Source of the DNA: Antarctobacter aquimaris
Lineage (GTDB): Bacteria > Pseudomonadota > Alphaproteobacteria > Rhodobacterales > Rhodobacteraceae
DNA: 61,070 nt
Assembly: GCF_900184945.1 (NCBI RefSeq)
Contig: NZ_FXYF01000023.1
Location: 1 to 61,070 of the forward strand
Direction: 5' to 3'
The notes beneath the pieces were generated by a model that saw nothing but the letters and a program-made list of their open reading frames with translations, was not told the origin of the DNA and searched no databases. Shown in pieces: positions 1-9,542 of this stretch. The first letter of the stretch is position 1, and each line of letters opens with the position of its first letter. The position numbers were made by a program, and so were the translations under genes.

Positions 1-1
1 C

Positions 2-214
2 CGCGCGCACCGCCCCGGCCTTCCCGCCCGGATCGACGCCGACGCGGAGCTTCGCGCCTTCATCCTCGCCCGTATCGACGCCTTGACCTTCCCCCAGCTC
101 GAAGGCGAAGTGGCCAAGGCATTCCCGCCGGAACGCCGCGTGCGCAAGAGCGCTATCCACGTGTGGTGGCAGAAGCACCGCGACACCCGCGCGGCGAAAT
201 CCGGTCCGAGATAG
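2..214 (+). CDS. C-terminal end of a small putative DNA-binding protein (5' end outside window)
   Basis: An open frame enters from the window edge and stops at TAG 212-214, giving 70 residues. The visible part has an acidic/aliphatic stretch (IDADAELRAFILARID) followed by a basic part ending VRKSAIHVWWQKHR, which looks like a helix-turn-helix recognition end. Small proteins with this pattern are, from memory, common in Rhodobacterales prophages and plasmids, so this may be the edge of a phage-derived segment. The family is not firmly recognised. The start and most of the protein may lie outside the window. Confidence 0.45.
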   Translation, partial: RAHRPGLPARIDADAELRAFILARIDALTFPQLEGEVAKAFPPERRVRKSAIHVWWQKHRDTRAAKSGPR

Positions 215-324
215 TCCGAGGTCTGCGAGGGTAGTCCGGTATCAAAACCCTCTGTAACCCTATGTCAGGAACAGTTGTTACTACACAGCAGCGCCCCCTG
301 CCGCCCCACCGCAAAGGCGCCCCC

Positions 325-678
325 TCAGACCGGCAGCACCGCCAGCGCCACCCGGCGCCCCTCGCTCAGGAGCACGTTGTAGGTGCGGCAGGCCGAGGGC
401 GAATTCATCGCCTCCACCGCCAGCCCCGCGTCCTCCAGCCGCGCGCGCAGACCGGCGGGCAAATGCGCGGTTTCGGCCCCGGTGCCGACGAACAGCACGT
501 CGACCGCGCCGCACAGGCTCAGCAGGGCATCGGCATCCTCCAGCCCGCCCCAGGCGGACCGCCCCCGCGCCCAGAGCAGCATGGGCCCCTCGTGCGCCTC
601 GCCCTTGACCCGGAAGAACCCCGGCCCGTAGCCCTCCACCGGCACCGCGTCGGTATAGACGATCTCGTTCAGTCGCAT
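325..678 (-). CDS. Mth938-like domain protein (DUF498 / NDUFAF3-like)
   Basis: A 117-residue protein with the compact Mth938-like fold pattern: an N-terminal beta-rich part (YGPGFFRVKGEAHEGPMLL), a central VDVLFVGTGAE turn and a C-terminal NSPSACRTYNVLLSEGR segment, which is the most conserved part of the family. Human NDUFAF3 belongs to the same family and helps assemble respiratory complex I; the bacterial role is unproven. It is last in the run yajC-secD-secF-tauE-this gene on the minus strand, starting 11 bases after the tauE stop, so it is probably cotranscribed. Length is usual for the family. Confidence 0.85.
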   Translation of the reverse strand: MRLNEIVYTDAVPVEGYGPGFFRVKGEAHEGPMLLWARGRSAWGGLEDADALLSLCGAVDVLFVGTGAETAHLPAGLRARLEDAGLAVEAMNSPSACRTYNVLLSEGRRVALAVLPV

Positions 679-689
679 GTCGTGTCCCC

Positions 690-1436
690 CTATTCCCAGA
701 CCGGCAGCCCGGACAGGGCCGCCACCGCGATCAGCGCATAGGCCGCGCCCCGGTAATATCGTTCATGGGCGGGACGGAACAACCACCCGCCCAGCCAGTT
801 CCCCGCCACGTTCGGCACCGCCAGCAGCACGCCCAGCAGCGCGCCCGCCAGCGTCACCCGCCCGAACCCCGCCATCCCCAGGATGATCAGGATGTCGAAG
901 ACGAAAAGGAACAGCAGGATGGTCGCCCGGATCACCGCCACCGGCAAGGGGCGCGCCATGTAGAACAGGATCACCGCCGGCCCCGGCAGCCCTGCCAGCC
1001 CGCCCAGCAGCCCGGCGGCGCCGCCGATCCCCGTCACCATCGCCCGCGTCACCCGCCCGTGCCAGCGCAAGCCCAGCATCAGCACCGCCAGCATCCCCAG
1101 CGTCACCAGGCTGACCGCGTAGCGGAACACCTCCGGTTCGGTCCGGGTCAGCAGCCACAGCCCGACCGGCAGCGCCAGCGCGCAGCCCAGCACCAGCCGC
1201 CCCAGGTCGCCCCGTTCGACCGAGGCCCAGGCCCGGCGCAGGTTCGGCAAGGGGCCGAAGATATCCATGAAGGTCAGCGCCAGCATCGCGCCAAACGGGC
1301 CGAGAAAGGGCGCGGCGACGGGCAGAAAGACCATCGCCGTGCCGAACCCGGTGAACCCCCGCACCAGCCCGCCCAGAAAGGCCGCCAGCACGATCCAGCC
1401 CAACCCCTCGGGGGCCGGGCCGAAGAGCTCAGGCAT
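690..1436 (-). CDS. TauE/SafE family sulfite exporter-like membrane protein
   Basis: A 248-residue polytopic membrane protein with the family's opening LAAFLGGLVRGFTGFGTAM and about eight hydrophobic segments. The family transports small anions such as sulfite, sulfoacetate or organosulfur compounds across the inner membrane; the substrate here cannot be read from sequence. I chose the ATG at 1434-1436 (MPELFGPAPEGLGW) because upstream residues in the same frame lie inside secF and have no membrane-protein character. The start overlaps the secF stop by 8 bases, indicating translational coupling in the sec operon. Confidence 0.85.
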   Translation of the reverse strand: MPELFGPAPEGLGWIVLAAFLGGLVRGFTGFGTAMVFLPVAAPFLGPFGAMLALTFMDIFGPLPNLRRAWASVERGDLGRLVLGCALALPVGLWLLTRTEPEVFRYAVSLVTLGMLAVLMLGLRWHGRVTRAMVTGIGGAAGLLGGLAGLPGPAVILFYMARPLPVAVIRATILLFLFVFDILIILGMAGFGRVTLAGALLGVLLAVPNVAGNWLGGWLFRPAHERYYRGAAYALIAVAALSGLPVWE

Positions 1437-2397
1437 CGATGTCGCCGAACTGCGTGCCCGCGCCGTCGGCGGGCTTGGACCAGTCGCGCTTGACCCCCAG
1501 CCACATGACAAAGGCCGAGGCGACGAAGATCGACGAATAGGTGCCGACGAGGATGCCCCAGGTCATGGCAAAGACAAAGCCGCGGATCACGTCCCCACCC
1601 AGCACCAAGAGCGCAATCAGCGCCAGCAGCGTGGTGAAGGAGGTCATGAAGGTCCGGCTCAGCGTCTCGTTGATCGACCTGTTGAGCACCTCGCGCAGGT
1701 CCAGCGACTTGTACTTGATCAGATTCTCGCGCACCCGGTCGAACACGACGACGGTGTCGTTCAGCGAATAGCCGACGATGGTCAGCAGCGCCGCGATGAT
1801 CGACAGGTCAAAGCGGATGCCCACCTCGGAAAAGATGCCGATGGTCAACACCACGTCGTGGATCAGCGCGATCACCGCGCCCAGCGCGAACTGCCATTCG
1901 AAGCGCAGCCAGATGTAGACCAGCACCGCAAAGATGGCGAGCGCCACGGCAATCACCGCCGTGCGGATCAATTCGCCCGACACCTTCGGTCCAACCGATT
2001 CGACCGAGACGAACTTGATGTCCGGCGCCACGGTCAGCAGCGCCGCCTCGGCCTTGGCGATCATCTCGGCGCTGACCGCTTCTTCGCCTTCCAGCGCGCC
2101 CAGGCGCACCATGGCGACGTTCTGCTCGGGGCCGAAGTTGGGGTCGAACACCTCCGAGATCACCACGTCGCCCAGCTGGATCGCCGCCAGCGCGTCACGG
2201 TAGGCGCCCACATCCACCGGCTGCGCGCTTTCGGTGCGGATCGTCGTGCCGCCGCGAAAGTCGATGCCGTAGTTCAGGCCGCGCACGCCAAAGCTGACCA
2301 GCGCGATCATCATCATGAAGGCCGAAATCCCCAGCCACAGCACCGGCCGCGAAAAGAAGTCGAAGTTGGTTTGGTCAGGGACCATTCGCAAACGCAT
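1429..2397 (-). CDS. secF: protein translocase subunit SecF
   Basis: A 322-residue protein with the SecF layout: one membrane helix near residues 16-36, a periplasmic domain with YGIDFRGGTTIR, then five closely spaced helices including YSLNDTVVVFDRVRENL and the NETLSRTFMTSFTTLLALIALLVLGG segment. SecF forms a complex with SecD and YajC that uses the proton gradient to help SecYEG release exported proteins. It lies one base after secD in the same direction. Length and motifs are normal. Confidence 0.97.
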   Translation of the reverse strand: MRLRMVPDQTNFDFFSRPVLWLGISAFMMMIALVSFGVRGLNYGIDFRGGTTIRTESAQPVDVGAYRDALAAIQLGDVVISEVFDPNFGPEQNVAMVRLGALEGEEAVSAEMIAKAEAALLTVAPDIKFVSVESVGPKVSGELIRTAVIAVALAIFAVLVYIWLRFEWQFALGAVIALIHDVVLTIGIFSEVGIRFDLSIIAALLTIVGYSLNDTVVVFDRVRENLIKYKSLDLREVLNRSINETLSRTFMTSFTTLLALIALLVLGGDVIRGFVFAMTWGILVGTYSSIFVASAFVMWLGVKRDWSKPADGAGTQFGDIDA

Positions 2398-2398
2398 G

Positions 2399-4063
2399 TC
2401 AGACCTCGATCGTTTTCGGACGGCGGCGTTCGAACCAGAAGACGATCAACAGCCGCGTGACAAAGATCGCCGTGAAGACGGAGGTCAGGATGCCAAAGCC
2501 CAGCGTGACGGCAAAGCCGCGCACCGGGCCGGATCCCATGACGTAGAGGATCACCGCCGTGATGAAGGTGGTGATGTTGGCGTCGGCGATGGCCGAGATC
2601 GCCTTTTCATAGCCCAGTTCGATGGCGCGGGCCGGTCCCCTGGCGGTCTTCAGCTCCTCGCGGATCCGTTCAAAGACCAGCACGTTGGCGTCCACCGCCA
2701 TGCCGACGGTCAGCACGATGCCGGCGATGCCCGGCAGGGTCAACGTGGCCCCGATCAGCGACAGCAGGCCGAACAGCAGCGCGATGTTCACGATCAGCGC
2801 GATGTTGGCAAAGACGCCGAACAGCCCGTAGCTGAGCAACATGAAGACCAGCACCGCCGCAAAGGCCACCGAGGTAGCGACCTTGCCGGCGTCGATGCTG
2901 TCCTGCCCCAGTTCCGGGCCGATGGTGCGTTCCTCGAGGAACACCATCTTGGCCGGCAGCGCCCCGGCGCGGAGCAGCACCGCGAGGTGGGTCGATTCCT
3001 CGACCGTGAAGTTGCCGGTGATGATGCCCGATCCGCCGGCGATGTGGCTCTGGATCACCGGGGCCGAGATGACCTCGTTGTCCAGCACGATGGCAAAGGG
3101 CGAGCCGATGTTGTCCGCCGTGTAGTCGCCGAACTTGCGCGCACCGGACGGGTTGAAGGTGAAGTTCACCGCCGGGCGGCCGTTCTGGTCAAAGCTGGGC
3201 TGGGCGTTGGTCAGCTCCTCGCCGGTGACCACGGGGGCGGTTTCGAGGATGTAGAAAACCCCCTCCTGGTCGAGCGAGGGCAGCACCTCGTTGCCGACAC
3301 CGGGCCGTTCGTTGACGTTGTCGGTGCGGCCGACGACGGGCTGAAAGGTCAGCTGCGCCGTGGTGCCGATGATGTCCTTGAGTTCCTGCGCCGAGCCGAT
3401 GCCCGGCACCTGGATCAGGATCCGGTCGAACCCCTGGCGCTGAATCGTCGGCTCTCGGGTGCCGACCTCGTCGATCCGGCGGCGGATGATCTCGAGGCTC
3501 TGTTGCAGCGTGCGTTCGTCCAGCGCGCTGCGTTCGGCCTCGGACAGGGTGATGACCAGTTCGTCATTCTCGCCCCTGATTTCGATGTCGGTCGATCCGG
3601 CGCCGGTCAGCGACACCACCGGACGCGCCAGGCCGCGCGCCAGTTCGATGGCGCGGGCCATGCCGGCGGGTTCCGAGATCTTGACCCGCAGTTCGCCCGG
3701 GGTGGCCATCGGTTGCAGGCGGATGGTGCCCACGGTGTCGCGCTCGTCGCGCAGCACGTCGCGGATCTCCGGCCACAGCGCCTCCATCCGCGCCTCGTAG
3801 ACGTCGGCGACCTGCACTTCAGCCAGCAGGTGCGCCCCGCCGCGCAGGTCGAGGCCCAGGTTCACCAGCCCCGAGGGCAGGAACGACGGCCAGCTGGCCG
3901 CCGCATCCCGGTTCTCGGTCGTGTCGAGCCCGTTCTCGATCGCCTTCACGGCATCGTTATGCTGCTCGACCCGGGTGTAAAAGGCATTCGGCATCGCCAG
4001 CAGCAGGCCAGTGACGACAACCGCCCAGACCAGGACGCGTTTCCAGAGATCGACCTGCATCAT
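2399..4063 (-). CDS. secD: protein translocase subunit SecD
   Basis: A 554-residue protein with an N-terminal membrane helix, the LGLDLRGGAHLL signature near residues 68-79, a P1 periplasmic domain, and a C-terminal six-helix block containing GMAVDANVLVFERIREEL, the conserved RND-type segment with a proton-relay Asp. It partners SecF and YajC. It sits between yajC (6 bases upstream) and secF (1 base downstream), a standard operon. A very long frame on the opposite strand is only a GC-driven shadow. Confidence 0.97.
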   Translation of the reverse strand: MMQVDLWKRVLVWAVVVTGLLLAMPNAFYTRVEQHNDAVKAIENGLDTTENRDAAASWPSFLPSGLVNLGLDLRGGAHLLAEVQVADVYEARMEALWPEIRDVLRDERDTVGTIRLQPMATPGELRVKISEPAGMARAIELARGLARPVVSLTGAGSTDIEIRGENDELVITLSEAERSALDERTLQQSLEIIRRRIDEVGTREPTIQRQGFDRILIQVPGIGSAQELKDIIGTTAQLTFQPVVGRTDNVNERPGVGNEVLPSLDQEGVFYILETAPVVTGEELTNAQPSFDQNGRPAVNFTFNPSGARKFGDYTADNIGSPFAIVLDNEVISAPVIQSHIAGGSGIITGNFTVEESTHLAVLLRAGALPAKMVFLEERTIGPELGQDSIDAGKVATSVAFAAVLVFMLLSYGLFGVFANIALIVNIALLFGLLSLIGATLTLPGIAGIVLTVGMAVDANVLVFERIREELKTARGPARAIELGYEKAISAIADANITTFITAVILYVMGSGPVRGFAVTLGFGILTSVFTAIFVTRLLIVFWFERRRPKTIEV

Positions 4064-4069
4064 GGGAAA

Positions 4070-4357
4070 TCAGCTTTCGGCCGGTTCGGTCTTGGACAGC
4101 ACCTGCGCGACAGTGGCCTTGACGACGCGGACGCGGACGCCCTCGGCGATCTCGACCTCGATCTCGCGTTCGTCCTTGACCTTGACGACCTTGCCGATCA
4201 GCCCGCCCTGGGTCACCACCTGGTCGCCCCGGCGCAGAGCGTTCACCATGTTCTGATGCTGCTTCATCTTCTTCTGCTGCGGACGGATGACGAGAAAGAA
4301 GAAGATCGCGAAGATCGCGACCATGAAGAAGAGCGACGACATCGCTTGCGGATCCAT
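4070..4357 (-). CDS. yajC: preprotein translocase subunit YajC
   Basis: A 95-residue single-pass membrane protein: short N-terminus (MDPQAMSSLF), one hydrophobic helix ending FFFLVIRPQQKKMKQHQ, then the small domain with LRRGDQVVTQGGLIGKV typical of YajC. The start at 4357 is preferred because an AGGAG Shine-Dalgarno sequence lies about 6 bases upstream and the family begins here; longer in-frame readings run into non-conserved sequence. First gene of the yajC-secD-secF operon. Confidence 0.96.
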   Translation of the reverse strand: MDPQAMSSLFFMVAIFAIFFFLVIRPQQKKMKQHQNMVNALRRGDQVVTQGGLIGKVVKVKDEREIEVEIAEGVRVRVVKATVAQVLSKTEPAES

Positions 4358-4585
4358 GGGATGCTCCTGTTGATTGCGGCGGGGCACCCCCCGCGAAATT
4401 TTCGCGGAACCTATGCGCGGCGCTGCGCAGATGCAAGGCGGGCGCGCGGCCATCGCGGCTTTATCGCGGCCGCTGAGCCGAATTCGACCGCCGCCGCGCC
4501 CCGACGGTTTCCTGTGCTGGCTTGTCGCCACCCCCGGGCCGGACTAGCTTTCCTCGGCGAACAGGGCCAACCGCGAAAGGCGCCC

Positions 4586-5236
4586 ATGCTGCGATTGCTG
4601 TCCTGTCTTGTCCTGCTGCCCCTGCCGCTGCTGGCGGAGACGTCGATCGGGCGGCTCAACACCACCGGATACCGCGTGTCCGAGATGTGCACCGCCAGCC
4701 TCGTCGCGCCGGGCCTTGCGCTGACCGCCGCGCATTGCGTCACCCGCCCCGAGGACGGTTACCTCAAGCGGATCACCGACATGGTGTTCGTCGCCGGCTG
4801 GGACGGCGAAGGCCACAGCGGCGCGGCCCACGTCAAGGCGGTGCGCGTCCACCCCCTGGCCTTTGTCGACGGCCGCTTTGACCTGCGCCACGACATCGCG
4901 CTGGTCGAACTGGCGACCCCGGTCGACCAGCCGCCGCTGCGCATCGGATCGGTCGCGCTGCCCGGGCCGCTGACCCTGGTGGGCTACCGCCACTCGCGGC
5001 CGCACCGGCTGACCGTCACGCCGCTGTGCTACGGCACCGAGATTGACAGCCTGTGGCGCATCGACTGCCGGGTGGAACAGGGCCAGAGCGGCGGGCCGGT
5101 CATGGCCGGAGAGGGCGACGCGCGGCGCATTGTCGCCGTGATTGTCGCCGTCACCCGCGACGAACAGGCGCTGGCGGTGCCGGTGGACGGCTGGTTGCGG
5201 CGACAATTCGCGGCAGGGGCGGGAGTTTGGCCTTGA
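4586..5236 (+). CDS. secreted trypsin-like serine protease
   Basis: A 216-residue chymotrypsin-fold (S1) protease. A signal peptide (residues 1-17, ending LPLLA) directs export. The triad is visible: His50 in LTAAHC, Asp103 in HDIALVEL and Ser168 in GQSGGPV. The protein is short for the family, with no extra domain. It is transcribed away from yajC and lies just upstream of serS without obvious functional link. The target substrate is unknown; it may process periplasmic or extracellular proteins. Confidence 0.9.
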   Translation: MLRLLSCLVLLPLPLLAETSIGRLNTTGYRVSEMCTASLVAPGLALTAAHCVTRPEDGYLKRITDMVFVAGWDGEGHSGAAHVKAVRVHPLAFVDGRFDLRHDIALVELATPVDQPPLRIGSVALPGPLTLVGYRHSRPHRLTVTPLCYGTEIDSLWRIDCRVEQGQSGGPVMAGEGDARRIVAVIVAVTRDEQALAVPVDGWLRRQFAAGAGVWP

Positions 5237-5313
5237 TCGCGGGTCGCCCCTCTACCCTCCTCGGACGGGATAGGGCATAACCCGCCCGACTCGATTGCAC
5301 TCTGGAGGAGACG

Positions 5314-6606
5314 ATGCACGACATCCGCGCCATCCGCGACAATCCCGAAGCCTGGGACGCGGCGCTTGTCCGCCGTGGGGTGGGGCCGCTGTCGTCCTCC
5401 GTTCTCGACCTCGACAAGGCGCGCCGCGCCGCCATCACCGCCGCCGAAGAGGCCCAGGCCGAGCAGAACCGCGCCTCGAAAGAGGTGGGCAAGGCCAAGG
5501 CCGGCGGCAATGAGGCCGAATTCGAACGCCTGCGCGCGCTGGTGGCCGAAAAAAAGGCCGAAGTCGCCGCGATGCAGGACAAGGCCAAGGGGCTGGACGC
5601 CGAGCTGACCGCCCTGCTGGCCGGCATCCCCAACCTGCCGCTGGACGACGTGCCCGAGGGCGCGGACGAGAATGACAATGTCGAGATCAAGCGCTGGGGC
5701 ACACCCCGGACCTTCGATTTCGCACCGAAAGAGCATTATGAGATCGCCGGCGTGACGCCGGGCATGGATTTCGAGACGGCGGCCAAGCTGTCGGGCGCGC
5801 GCTTTGTCGTGCTGTCGGGCGCGGTGGCGCGCCTGCAGCGGGCGCTGGCGCAATTCATGATCGACACCCATGTCGAGGAAAACGGCCTGACCGAGGCCTG
5901 GACCCCCGTGCTGGTGCGCGAGGACATGATGTACGGCACCGGACAGCTGCCCAAGTTCGGCGAGGACAGCTACCAGACCACGAACGGCTGGTGGCTGGTG
6001 CCCACCGCCGAAGTGACGCTGACCAACATCGTCAACGGCGTGCTGGTCGACGAGAACTACCTGCCCCGCCGCTACGTCGCGCATACGCAGTGCTTCCGCT
6101 CCGAGGCGGGCAGCGCGGGCAAGGACACCGCCGGCATGCTGCGCCAGCACCAGTTCGAAAAGGTCGAGATGGTCTCGATCACCCATCCCGACCACAGCCG
6201 CGCCGAGCATGACCGCATGACCGCCTGCGCCGAGGGCATCCTGGAACGGCTGGGCCTGCCCTACCGCACCGTGGTGCTCTGCACCGGCGACATGGGTTTC
6301 GGCGCGCGCCGCACGCATGACATCGAGGTCTGGCTGCCCGGCCAGAACACCTACCGCGAGATCAGCTCGGTCTCGGTCTGCGGGGATTTCCAGGCGCGTC
6401 GGATGAACGCACGCTTCCGTCCCGCAGGCAGCGGAAAGCCGGATTTCGTGCACACGCTGAACGGCTCGGGCCTCGCCGTGGGGCGCTGCCTGATCGCGGT
6501 GCTGGAGAACGGCCAGCAGGCGGATGGCTCGGTCGATCTGCCGGCGGTGCTGCACCCCTACCTTCGCGGCCGCACCCGGCTGACCGCCGAAGGGGTGCTG
6601 GCATGA
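5314..6606 (+). CDS. serS: serine--tRNA ligase
   Basis: A 430-residue class II aminoacyl-tRNA synthetase that charges tRNA-Ser (and tRNA-Sec where present) with serine. The N-terminal long coiled-coil arm (about residues 25-105, [18 protein letters not shown] start) binds the tRNA variable arm. Motif 2 ([20 protein letters not shown]) and motif 3 ([18 protein letters not shown]) are intact. A GGAGG Shine-Dalgarno sequence precedes the ATG. Length is standard. Confidence 0.98.
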   Translation: MHDIRAIRDNPEAWDAALVRRGVGPLSSSVLDLDKARRAAITAAEEAQAEQNRASKEVGKAKAGGNEAEFERLRALVAEKKAEVAAMQDKAKGLDAELTALLAGIPNLPLDDVPEGADENDNVEIKRWGTPRTFDFAPKEHYEIAGVTPGMDFETAAKLSGARFVVLSGAVARLQRALAQFMIDTHVEENGLTEAWTPVLVREDMMYGTGQLPKFGEDSYQTTNGWWLVPTAEVTLTNIVNGVLVDENYLPRRYVAHTQCFRSEAGSAGKDTAGMLRQHQFEKVEMVSITHPDHSRAEHDRMTACAEGILERLGLPYRTVVLCTGDMGFGARRTHDIEVWLPGQNTYREISSVSVCGDFQARRMNARFRPAGSGKPDFVHTLNGSGLAVGRCLIAVLENGQQADGSVDLPAVLHPYLRGRTRLTAEGVLA

Positions 6607-6637
6607 CGCGGACGGCGCAAGACCCGGCGCAGGTGGC

Positions 6638-7339
6638 ATGACCCGGCTCTGGTCCCTTCTCTGCGCGCTTGCGGCGCTGGCCTTCGCGGCGTCGCCCTTC
6701 GTGGTGACCGGGTTCAACGGCTTCGAGCCGTCGCAGTTCCCGGTCCCGCTGGAGGACCCGCCGGTGCAACCCGCGGGCTACGCCTTTGCGATCTGGGGGC
6801 TGATCTACCTCTGGCTGATCGCCGGCACGCTGTTCGGAGCCATCGCGCGCGGCGACGACATCGACTGGGAACCGATGCGCAAGCCGCTCTTTGCCAGCCT
6901 CGCGCTGGGGGCGGTCTGGCTGCCCGTGGCGCAATGGTCGCCGGTGCTGGCGACGGTGCTGATCTGGCTGATGCTGGCCACCGCGCTGGTGGCGCTGTTC
7001 CGTGCCGGGGACACCGACCGCTGGCTGCAACAGGCGCCGGTGGCGATCTACGCGGGCTGGCTGTCGGCGGCCTCCTGCGTGGCGCTCGGCGTGGTGATCG
7101 GCGGCTACGGCTGGTTGCCGCCCACCCCTGCCGCGCTGTTGGCGCTGTCGATCGGCATGGCGCTAGCCGTCACCATGCAGTACCGCCTGCACCGCGCACC
7201 GGAATACGGCATCACGGTGATCTGGGCGCTGATCGGCGTGGTGGTCTCCAACTGGCAGCCGTTCAACGCCGCCGTGATCGGGCTGGCCGTGCTCGGCATG
7301 ATCGCCATCCTGGGCGTCCGCGGCACCGACACCGAGTAA
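6638..7339 (+). CDS. TspO/MBR-like tryptophan-rich membrane protein
   Basis: A 233-residue polytopic membrane protein with seven or so hydrophobic segments. The motif YAFAIWGLIYLWLIAGTLF matches the tryptophan-rich sensory protein/TspO-related family (the longer bacterial branch). TspO proteins bind tetrapyrroles and affect pigment or stress responses in Rhodobacter; whether this longer paralogue does so is not known. It follows serS by 31 bases and may be read through from it. The first segment could serve as a signal anchor. Confidence 0.7.
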   Translation: MTRLWSLLCALAALAFAASPFVVTGFNGFEPSQFPVPLEDPPVQPAGYAFAIWGLIYLWLIAGTLFGAIARGDDIDWEPMRKPLFASLALGAVWLPVAQWSPVLATVLIWLMLATALVALFRAGDTDRWLQQAPVAIYAGWLSAASCVALGVVIGGYGWLPPTPAALLALSIGMALAVTMQYRLHRAPEYGITVIWALIGVVVSNWQPFNAAVIGLAVLGMIAILGVRGTDTE

Positions 7340-7409
7340 GCGGCTGGACAGCCCGCCCGCCCGCCGCCTAGGCTGACCATCCCTGTCCCGCTGCGAAAAG
7401 GCCTCCGTG

Positions 7410-7757
7410 ATGCGCGCCCTTCTCCTCGCCGCCCTGCTGACCGCCACGCCGCTTGCGGCGCAGGACACAGGCCAGTTCACCGACCTCACCGGCAGCTACC
7501 GCGTCGAGGGCCGCAACCCCGACGGCTCGGCCTATTCCGGTACGCTCACGCTCACCGCCAGCGGCCCGCGCTACATCGGCGACTGGACCATCGCCGGGCA
7601 AAGCTTTCGCGGCAGCGGCACGCTCGACGGCCGCATCCTCACCCTGCAATGGTCCGAAGGCGCCGAGCCGGTGGTCTATGTCCTGATGCCCGACGGCGCA
7701 TTGCACGGCACCTGGGCCGACGGCCGCGCCCTCGACCGGCTCGAACCGCAGCGCTGA
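7410..7757 (+). CDS. small secreted hypothetical protein, beta-rich
   Basis: A 115-residue protein with a clear signal peptide (MRALLLAALLTATPLAAQ, cleavage near residue 18). The mature part is rich in short beta strands with repeated patterns such as GSYRVEGRNPDGSAYSG, GPRYIGDWTIAG and GSGTLDGRILTLQW, resembling the repeat style of DUF-type outer-membrane or lipocalin-like small domains. I do not recognise a named family. ATG at 7410 is preferred to the GTG directly before it. Confidence 0.7.
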   Translation: MRALLLAALLTATPLAAQDTGQFTDLTGSYRVEGRNPDGSAYSGTLTLTASGPRYIGDWTIAGQSFRGSGTLDGRILTLQWSEGAEPVVYVLMPDGALHGTWADGRALDRLEPQR

Positions 7758-8069
7758 CCACCCCACCGCCTGCCGTCCGCAAGTGCCTGTTTCCCGGAGC
7801 CATCCCTCGCAGATGCCGGAAAGAGGCGGGCGGCGCGGGCGTGCAAGGGGGCGGCACGCCCCGCCGCAGGCGGCTTGCCCTTGCAGGCCCGTGTCGGCTG
7901 TCTCAGGCATCGGTCTGCGAGGGATGGCTCCGGGACACGGGCACGGGCCTGTTTGCAGGTGAGTCCGGAGCCTTCTTTCGCGCGTCCGCAGGACGCGCGC
8001 CGGTCGCCCCGCGCCAGCGGGGCGAAACCCCTCTCGGCTCCAAATCCAAAGCCGGCGCGGAAGGCCCGC
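7758..8069. repeat. intergenic region with a long interrupted inverted repeat
   Basis: This gap between two convergent genes holds a 21-bp perfect inverted repeat, arm one at 7793-7813 and arm two at 7914-7934, extended by further partly matching bases on both sides. Between the arms is a GC-rich segment with its own smaller complementary runs (around 7837-7844 and 7878-7885). It may act as a bidirectional terminator or be a dispersed genomic repeat. Open frames through it have no protein-like conservation that I can recognise. Confidence 0.7.
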
Positions 8070-9542
8070 TCAGGTCTTCTTGGCCTGCAAGCTGCCCAGG
8101 TGCTTCTTCAGTGCACCGGCGTTCTTCTTGCGTCGGCCCTTGTAGGGGTTCTTGTCCCCCTGCCCGCGCATCATCAGCCGGATCGGCGTGCCCGGCATGT
8201 CGAAATCCTCGCGCAACCCGTTCACCAGGTAGCGCGAATAGCTCTCCGGCAGCTTGTCGGGATGCGAACACATCACGACAAAGCCCGGCGGCCGGGTCTT
8301 GGCCTGCGTCATGTAGCGCAGCTTGATCCGGCGGCCCTGCGGCGCCGGCGGCGGATGGCGCTGGATCATGCCGTCCAGCCAGCGATTCAGCTGCCCGGTC
8401 GACACCCGTCGGTTCCACACGTCGTAGGCCTGCATCACCGCCGCCTGCAGTTTGTCCAGCCCCTTGCCGGTGCGCGCCGACACGGTCACCAGCGGCGCGC
8501 CGCGCAGCTGCGGCAGGGCCAGCTCGAACTGCTCGCGCAGCCACTTCAGCTTGTCCTGCTTCTCGTTCTCCACGTCCCACTTGTTGACCGCCACCACCAC
8601 GGCGCGGCCCTCGCGCTCGGCGAGGTCGGCGATCTTGAGGTCCTGAGTCTCGAAGGGGATCGCCGCGTCCAGCAGCACGATCACCACCTCGGCGAACTTC
8701 ACCGCGCGGATGCCGTCCGAAACGGACAGCTTCTCCAGCTTTTCCTGCACCTTGGCACGCCGCCGCATCCCGGCGGTGTCAAAGATCCGCGTCGGCACAC
8801 CGCCCCAGTCCGTGGTGACGGAAATGGCATCCCGCGTAATCCCTGCCTCCGGCCCTGTCAGCAGGCGGTCCTCGCCGATGATCGCGTTGATCAGCGTGGA
8901 CTTGCCCGCGTTCGGACGCCCCACCACGGCCACCTGCAAGGGTTTGTCCAGCGTCGGCACGCGGGGGCCGGCCTCGATGTCGTCGCCGTCCTCGTCGGAC
9001 ACAACCACATCCGTCTCCGGGGCATCCGCCTCGGCGCGCGCGGCAAAGGCATCCGACAGCGGCAGCAGGATCGAGTACAGTTCGTTCATCCCCTCGCCAT
9101 GCTCGGCCGACAGCCGGATCGGCTCACCCAGGCCCAGGCCATAGGCCTCGATCACCCCGGCGTCGGCGGCCGATCCCTCGGCCTTGTTGGCCGCCACGAT
9201 CACATGCGCCGACCGCTTGCGCAGGATCTCGGCAAAGATCTCGTCGTCGGGCAGGATGCCGGCGCGGGCGTCGACCAGGAACAGGCAGATGTCCGCCATG
9301 TCCACGGCGCGTTCGGTCAGCCGGCGCATCCGCGCGGGCAGCGAATCGTCGGTGGCGTTCTCCAGGCCGGCGGTGTCGATCACGGTAAAGCGCAGGTCGC
9401 CCAGCCGCGCCTCGCCCTCGCGCAGGTCGCGGGTCACGCCCGGCTGGTCGTCGACCAGCGCCAGGCGCCTGCCGACCAGGCGGTTGAACAGGGTCGACTT
9501 GCCCACATTGGGGCGGCCGACGATGGCGAGCGAGAAGGTCAT
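8070..9542 (-). CDS. der: ribosome biogenesis GTPase Der (EngA)
   Basis: A 490-residue tandem GTPase. The first G domain has GRPNVGKST at residues 8-16 and DTAGLE; the second starts near residue 207 with GRPNAGKST, and has DTAGMRRR and NKWD. The C-terminal KH-like domain follows, and the tail is Lys-rich ([21 protein letters not shown]). Der acts in 50S ribosomal subunit maturation. A 20-odd-residue acidic linker ([16 protein letters not shown]) separates the two G domains. Confidence 0.97.
   Translation of the reverse strand: MTFSLAIVGRPNVGKSTLFNRLVGRRLALVDDQPGVTRDLREGEARLGDLRFTVIDTAGLENATDDSLPARMRRLTERAVDMADICLFLVDARAGILPDDEIFAEILRKRSAHVIVAANKAEGSAADAGVIEAYGLGLGEPIRLSAEHGEGMNELYSILLPLSDAFAARAEADAPETDVVVSDEDGDDIEAGPRVPTLDKPLQVAVVGRPNAGKSTLINAIIGEDRLLTGPEAGITRDAISVTTDWGGVPTRIFDTAGMRRRAKVQEKLEKLSVSDGIRAVKFAEVVIVLLDAAIPFETQDLKIADLAEREGRAVVVAVNKWDVENEKQDKLKWLREQFELALPQLRGAPLVTVSARTGKGLDKLQAAVMQAYDVWNRRVSTGQLNRWLDGMIQRHPPPAPQGRRIKLRYMTQAKTRPPGFVVMCSHPDKLPESYSRYLVNGLREDFDMPGTPIRLMMRGQGDKNPYKGRRKKNAGALKKHLGSLQAKKT

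Noticed and set aside
2315-5236. Very long open frame of about 970 codons on the plus strand opposite secD
   Set aside because: GC-rich third-position shadow of secD/yajC; low-complexity Arg/Asp/His composition, no family similarity. Only its last part (from 4586) is the real protease gene.
7368-7910. Frames through the 7.8 kb inverted repeat
   Set aside because: They overlap the small secreted gene or repeat arms and show no protein-like conservation.
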